The notes below the pieces were generated by a model, which saw only the letters and a list, made by a program, of their open reading frames with translations, ran no database searches and was not told where the DNA came from. DNA of 8,442 bases, from positions 1-8,442 of the forward strand of contig DMJC01000047.1 in the NCBI GenBank assembly GCA_003451915.1, in the 5' to 3' direction. Position 1 is the stretch's first letter, and the number at the start of each line of letters is the position of its first letter. This stretch comes from Clostridiales bacterium. Lineage in GTDB: Bacteria; Bacillota; Clostridia; Saccharofermentanales; UBA5734. The position numbers and the translations under genes were made by a program. Positions 6,311-8,442 of the stretch are shown here, in pieces.

Positions 6311-6485
6311 GTGAAAAGTGAAAGGTGAAAGGTGAAGGATGAAAGATGAAGGATGAAAGATGAAGAATGAAGGATGAAAGATGAAGAATGAAGGATGAAA
6401 AATGTTTGATGAAAAATGATTGATGTCATCCTTCATCTTTCATTCTTCATTCTTCATCCTTCATTTTTCATCCTTCATTCATCAT
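6311..6485. repeat. Inverted array of 7-base tandem repeats (RTGAARR) between alaS and hit
   Basis: The plus strand carries 16 consecutive 7-base units from 6311 to 6422 with no indel. They begin as GTGAAAA/GTGAAAG/GTGAAGG (first four) and continue as ATGAAAG, ATGAAGG, ATGAAGA and ATGAAAA, with two divergent units (ATGTTTG, ATGATTG) nearest the centre. The unit ATGTCAT (6423-6429) is symmetric about position 6426. From 6430 to 6485 eight units in the opposite orientation follow (CCTTCAT, CTTTCAT, TCTTCAT, TCTTCAT, CCTTCAT, TTTTCAT, CCTTCAT, TCATCAT), still in register. The transcript from alaS could fold into a long imperfect hairpin. Similar heptamer arrays produce the spurious FILHSSSFILHSS-type peptides seen in some genomes; this is from memory. 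Confidence 0.93.
6346..6394 (+). repeat. Higher-order 21-base period inside the heptamer array
   Basis: Units run GG, AG, GA, GG, AG, GA, GG (last two bases of each ATGAANN unit), giving a perfect 21-base period over 49 bases; 6353-6373 and 6374-6394 are identical. This points to recent duplication of a three-unit block within the array. Confidence 0.9.
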
Positions 6486-8442
6486 TTAACAGGCTTTTTG
6501 CCAAATTTTTCGCTGCCTGCAGCGCTTCACCGATCTTCTGCGGATCACGGCCGCCGGCCTGAGCCATGTCCGGACGGCCGCCACCGCCGCCACCGGTTAT
6601 GCGGGCTGCTTCTCTAACCAGATTGCCGGCGTGAATGCCTTTTTTAATTGCTTCCGGCGAAGCCATGGCAACCAGGGCTACTTTGTCCTGGCTCCGGGTG
6701 GCTAAAATAACAACGCCGGGTTTAATCTGTTCGCGGATACGGTCAGCAGCTTCACGCAGCTGATCGGCGTCTGCCACAATGATTTCGGCTGCCAGCAGGC
6801 GGATGCCATTGATTTGCTCAGCATTGCAAGCCAGGCGGCCAGCCGCCTCGGCAGTCTGCCGTGTATGTTCGGCTTCAAGTTCTTTTTCCAGCTGGCGAGT
6901 ATGATCGATCAGCTGACCGATTTTAGCCGGCAAATCCTGTGTCTGCGTCTTGAGCAGGCTGGCAGTTTCATGGATCAGCTCGTCCTGAGCACGGACGGTC
7001 TGCCAGGCAGCCTGGCCGGTGACGCCTTCAATGCGTCGGACGCCGGCGGCAACGCCACCTTCGGAGAGCAGGCGGAACAGGCAAGCTTCCGATGACTGGT
7101 GCAGATGAGTGCCGCCGCACAACTCACGGCTGAAATCACCGACACTGACCACGCGAACCGCATCACCGTATTTTTCATCAAAAAGCGCCATGGCGCCTGT
7201 TGCGCGCGCCTCATCCAGCGACATCACCCGGGTTTCGACTGGCATGTTGCGCAGAATGGCCTCGTTAACCAGCTGTTCAACCTGGGCTTTTTCCTCGGCG
7301 GTCATCGGCTGATAATGGTTGAAATCGAAACGCAGGCGATCGCCGGACACCGCTGAGCCTGCCTGGGTGACATGCTCGCCGAGCACTAGGCGCAAAGCTT
7401 TGTGCAGCAGATGGGTGGTTGTATGGTTGCGTGCGGTGGCCAGGCGGTTGGCAGCGTCGACCTGCAGAGTAGCGCTGTCGCCGACACTCAGGCCGCCTTC
7501 TTCAACAATCGCGCAATGTAAAATGATGCCGTCAGGTGTTTTGGTTGTATCCTGAACAGTCAGGCGGCTATTGTCCGTGGTAATCAGGCCGATATCCCCG
7601 GTCTGGCCGCCCGAAGCAGCATAAAACGGCGTCTGGCTGGTGATCAGGCGGACCATCTGGCCGGCTTCGGCATCTTCGGCCAACAGAATCTCGTTGTCAG
7701 CGCCGCTGACCAGGATTGCCAGGATCTTTGCCTGATCTTCAAGCTTTTCATAACCTGTAAATGGCGTCGCTTTTGTCCGGTCAATACCATCCGGCAGGGA
7801 TGCCTGGCTCCAGGCTGATCCCGCTTTGTCGCGCAACGCCTTGCGGGCCATATCTTTCTGACGGTTCATTTCCAGCCGGAAACCATCCTCGTCAATTTCG
7901 ATGCCTTGTTCGGCAGCGATTTCGCGGGTCAGGTCAAGCGGAAAACCATAGGTGTCATGCAGCCGGAAAACCTCGGTGCCGTTGAGCCAGCTGCGGCCTT
8001 CGGCCCGGGCAGTGGCCAGGTAGCCTTCAAGGATGGCTGATCCTTGCTGGATGGTTTCGTCAAAACGTTCTTCTTCAATGCGGATAATCCTGGTCAGGTG
8101 TTCCCGGCGTTCAAGCAGCTCCGGATAAGCCTGGGCGGATTCGCGAATGACAACCTGCGCCACATCATGGAGGAAAGAACCCTCGATGCCGAGCATGCGG
8201 CCAAAACGGGCTGCCCGGCGCAGCAGCCGGCGCAGGACATAACCGCGGCCTTCGTTGGACGGCACGATGCCGTCACTGACCATCATGACCGTGCTGCGGA
8301 TGTGGTCGGTGATGACCCGGATTGCGATGTCGGTTTTTTCGTTCCGGCCGTACTCGACCTTGGCAATCTGGCAGACATGGTTGAGGATTGCCCGGATTGT
8401 ATCGACTTCAAAAAGGCTGTCGACGCCCTGCAGGATGCAGGC
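6475..8442 (-). CDS. alaS: Alanyl-tRNA synthetase, N-terminus outside the window
   Basis: The visible 655 residues lack roughly the first 220 of a typical 875-residue AlaRS; the frame is open to the window's last base. AlaRS charges tRNA-Ala and clears mischarged Ser/Gly. Visible residues 37-75 hold the end of the class II catalytic core (DIAIRVITDHIRS, then SNEGRGYVLRRLLRRA, motif 3). The tRNA-recognition region and a beta-barrel follow (TPFYAASGGQTGD, 271-283). The editing domain has its zinc ligands in NHTTTHLLH (339 and 343 of the fragment) and ELCGGTHL (C442, H446). A coiled-coil linker is at about 505-535, and the C-Ala domain closes with ITGGGGGGRPDMAQAGG (614-630). All key motifs seen are intact. 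The final codons (Asn-Asp-Glu-stop) run into the heptamer array, which supplies the TGA at 6475-6477. Identity is secure. Confidence 0.97.
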   Translation of the reverse strand, partial: ACILQGVDSLFEVDTIRAILNHVCQIAKVEYGRNEKTDIAIRVITDHIRSTVMMVSDGIVPSNEGRGYVLRRLLRRAARFGRMLGIEGSFLHDVAQVVIRESAQAYPELLERREHLTRIIRIEEERFDETIQQGSAILEGYLATARAEGRSWLNGTEVFRLHDTYGFPLDLTREIAAEQGIEIDEDGFRLEMNRQKDMARKALRDKAGSAWSQASLPDGIDRTKATPFTGYEKLEDQAKILAILVSGADNEILLAEDAEAGQMVRLITSQTPFYAASGGQTGDIGLITTDNSRLTVQDTTKTPDGIILHCAIVEEGGLSVGDSATLQVDAANRLATARNHTTTHLLHKALRLVLGEHVTQAGSAVSGDRLRFDFNHYQPMTAEEKAQVEQLVNEAILRNMPVETRVMSLDEARATGAMALFDEKYGDAVRVVSVGDFSRELCGGTHLHQSSEACLFRLLSEGGVAAGVRRIEGVTGQAAWQTVRAQDELIHETASLLKTQTQDLPAKIGQLIDHTRQLEKELEAEHTRQTAEAAGRLACNAEQINGIRLLAAEIIVADADQLREAADRIREQIKPGVVILATRSQDKVALVAMASPEAIKKGIHAGNLVREAARITGGGGGGRPDMAQAGGRDPQKIGEALQAAKNLAKSLLNDE

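Noticed and set aside
6268..6429. N-terminal extension of the HIT protein
   Set aside because: The extra residues are translated heptamer repeats plus the stem-loop. The family start and a good GGAGG site fix the ATG at 6267.
6311..6485. CRISPR array
   Set aside because: Units are 7 bases and contiguous, with no 20-40 base unique spacers, and the array reverses orientation.
6285..6485. Insertion sequence or MITE with terminal repeats and target duplication
   Set aside because: No transposase, no clear terminal inverted repeats at the outer borders and no target-site duplication that I can identify; the mobile origin remains only a possibility.
6420..6617. Plus-strand frame beginning MMSSFIFHSSFF
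   Set aside because: It is only the repeat array read through, then antisense alaS; no independent coding evidence.

Overview
The window is a stretch of bacterial chromosome with ordinary GC content. All seven genes lie on the minus strand, so transcription runs from the high coordinates to the low ones. The protein set suggests a Bacillota bacterium of the Clostridia/Negativicutes type: a long bifunctional Rel rather than a RelA/SpoT pair, an S21 with the [10 protein letters not shown] motif, a PocR-domain sensor, RecJ next to Rel, and strong GGAGG ribosome binding sites. The genus cannot be fixed from this sequence alone.

In transcription order, the window opens inside alaS (alanyl-tRNA synthetase, N-terminus outside the window). 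Next is a 207-base intergenic region filled by an unusual inverted array of 7-base repeats and a terminator-like stem-loop. Then comes a HIT-family nucleotide hydrolase gene. After it, a strong sigma-70-type promoter (5819-5848) starts a compact unit: rpsU (ribosomal protein bS21), yqeY (GatB/YqeY family), recJ (5'-3' single-strand exonuclease) and relA/rel ((p)ppGpp synthetase/hydrolase). Within it, rpsU and yqeY are 5 bases apart, yqeY and recJ are separated by 111 bases with no convincing promoter, and recJ and rel overlap in an ATGA. Beyond rel, a second promoter (553-582) drives a PocR-domain sensor or regulator whose C-terminus runs off the left edge.

Functionally this is translation, repair and stress housekeeping: tRNA charging (AlaRS), a ribosomal protein (S21), a tRNA-amidotransferase-like protein (YqeY), recombination repair (RecJ) and the stringent-response alarmone enzyme (Rel). 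The PocR gene appears to be a separate environmental-sensing unit.

I see no new multi-gene system. The most unusual feature is non-coding: 16 heptamers (consensus RTGAARR) on the plus strand meet 8 heptamers of the opposite orientation head to head, in exact 7-base register. The array's edge supplies the alaS stop codon, and it abuts a perfect 11-bp stem-loop placed 6 bases upstream of the hit Shine-Dalgarno sequence. No stretch over 300 bases lacks a gene.
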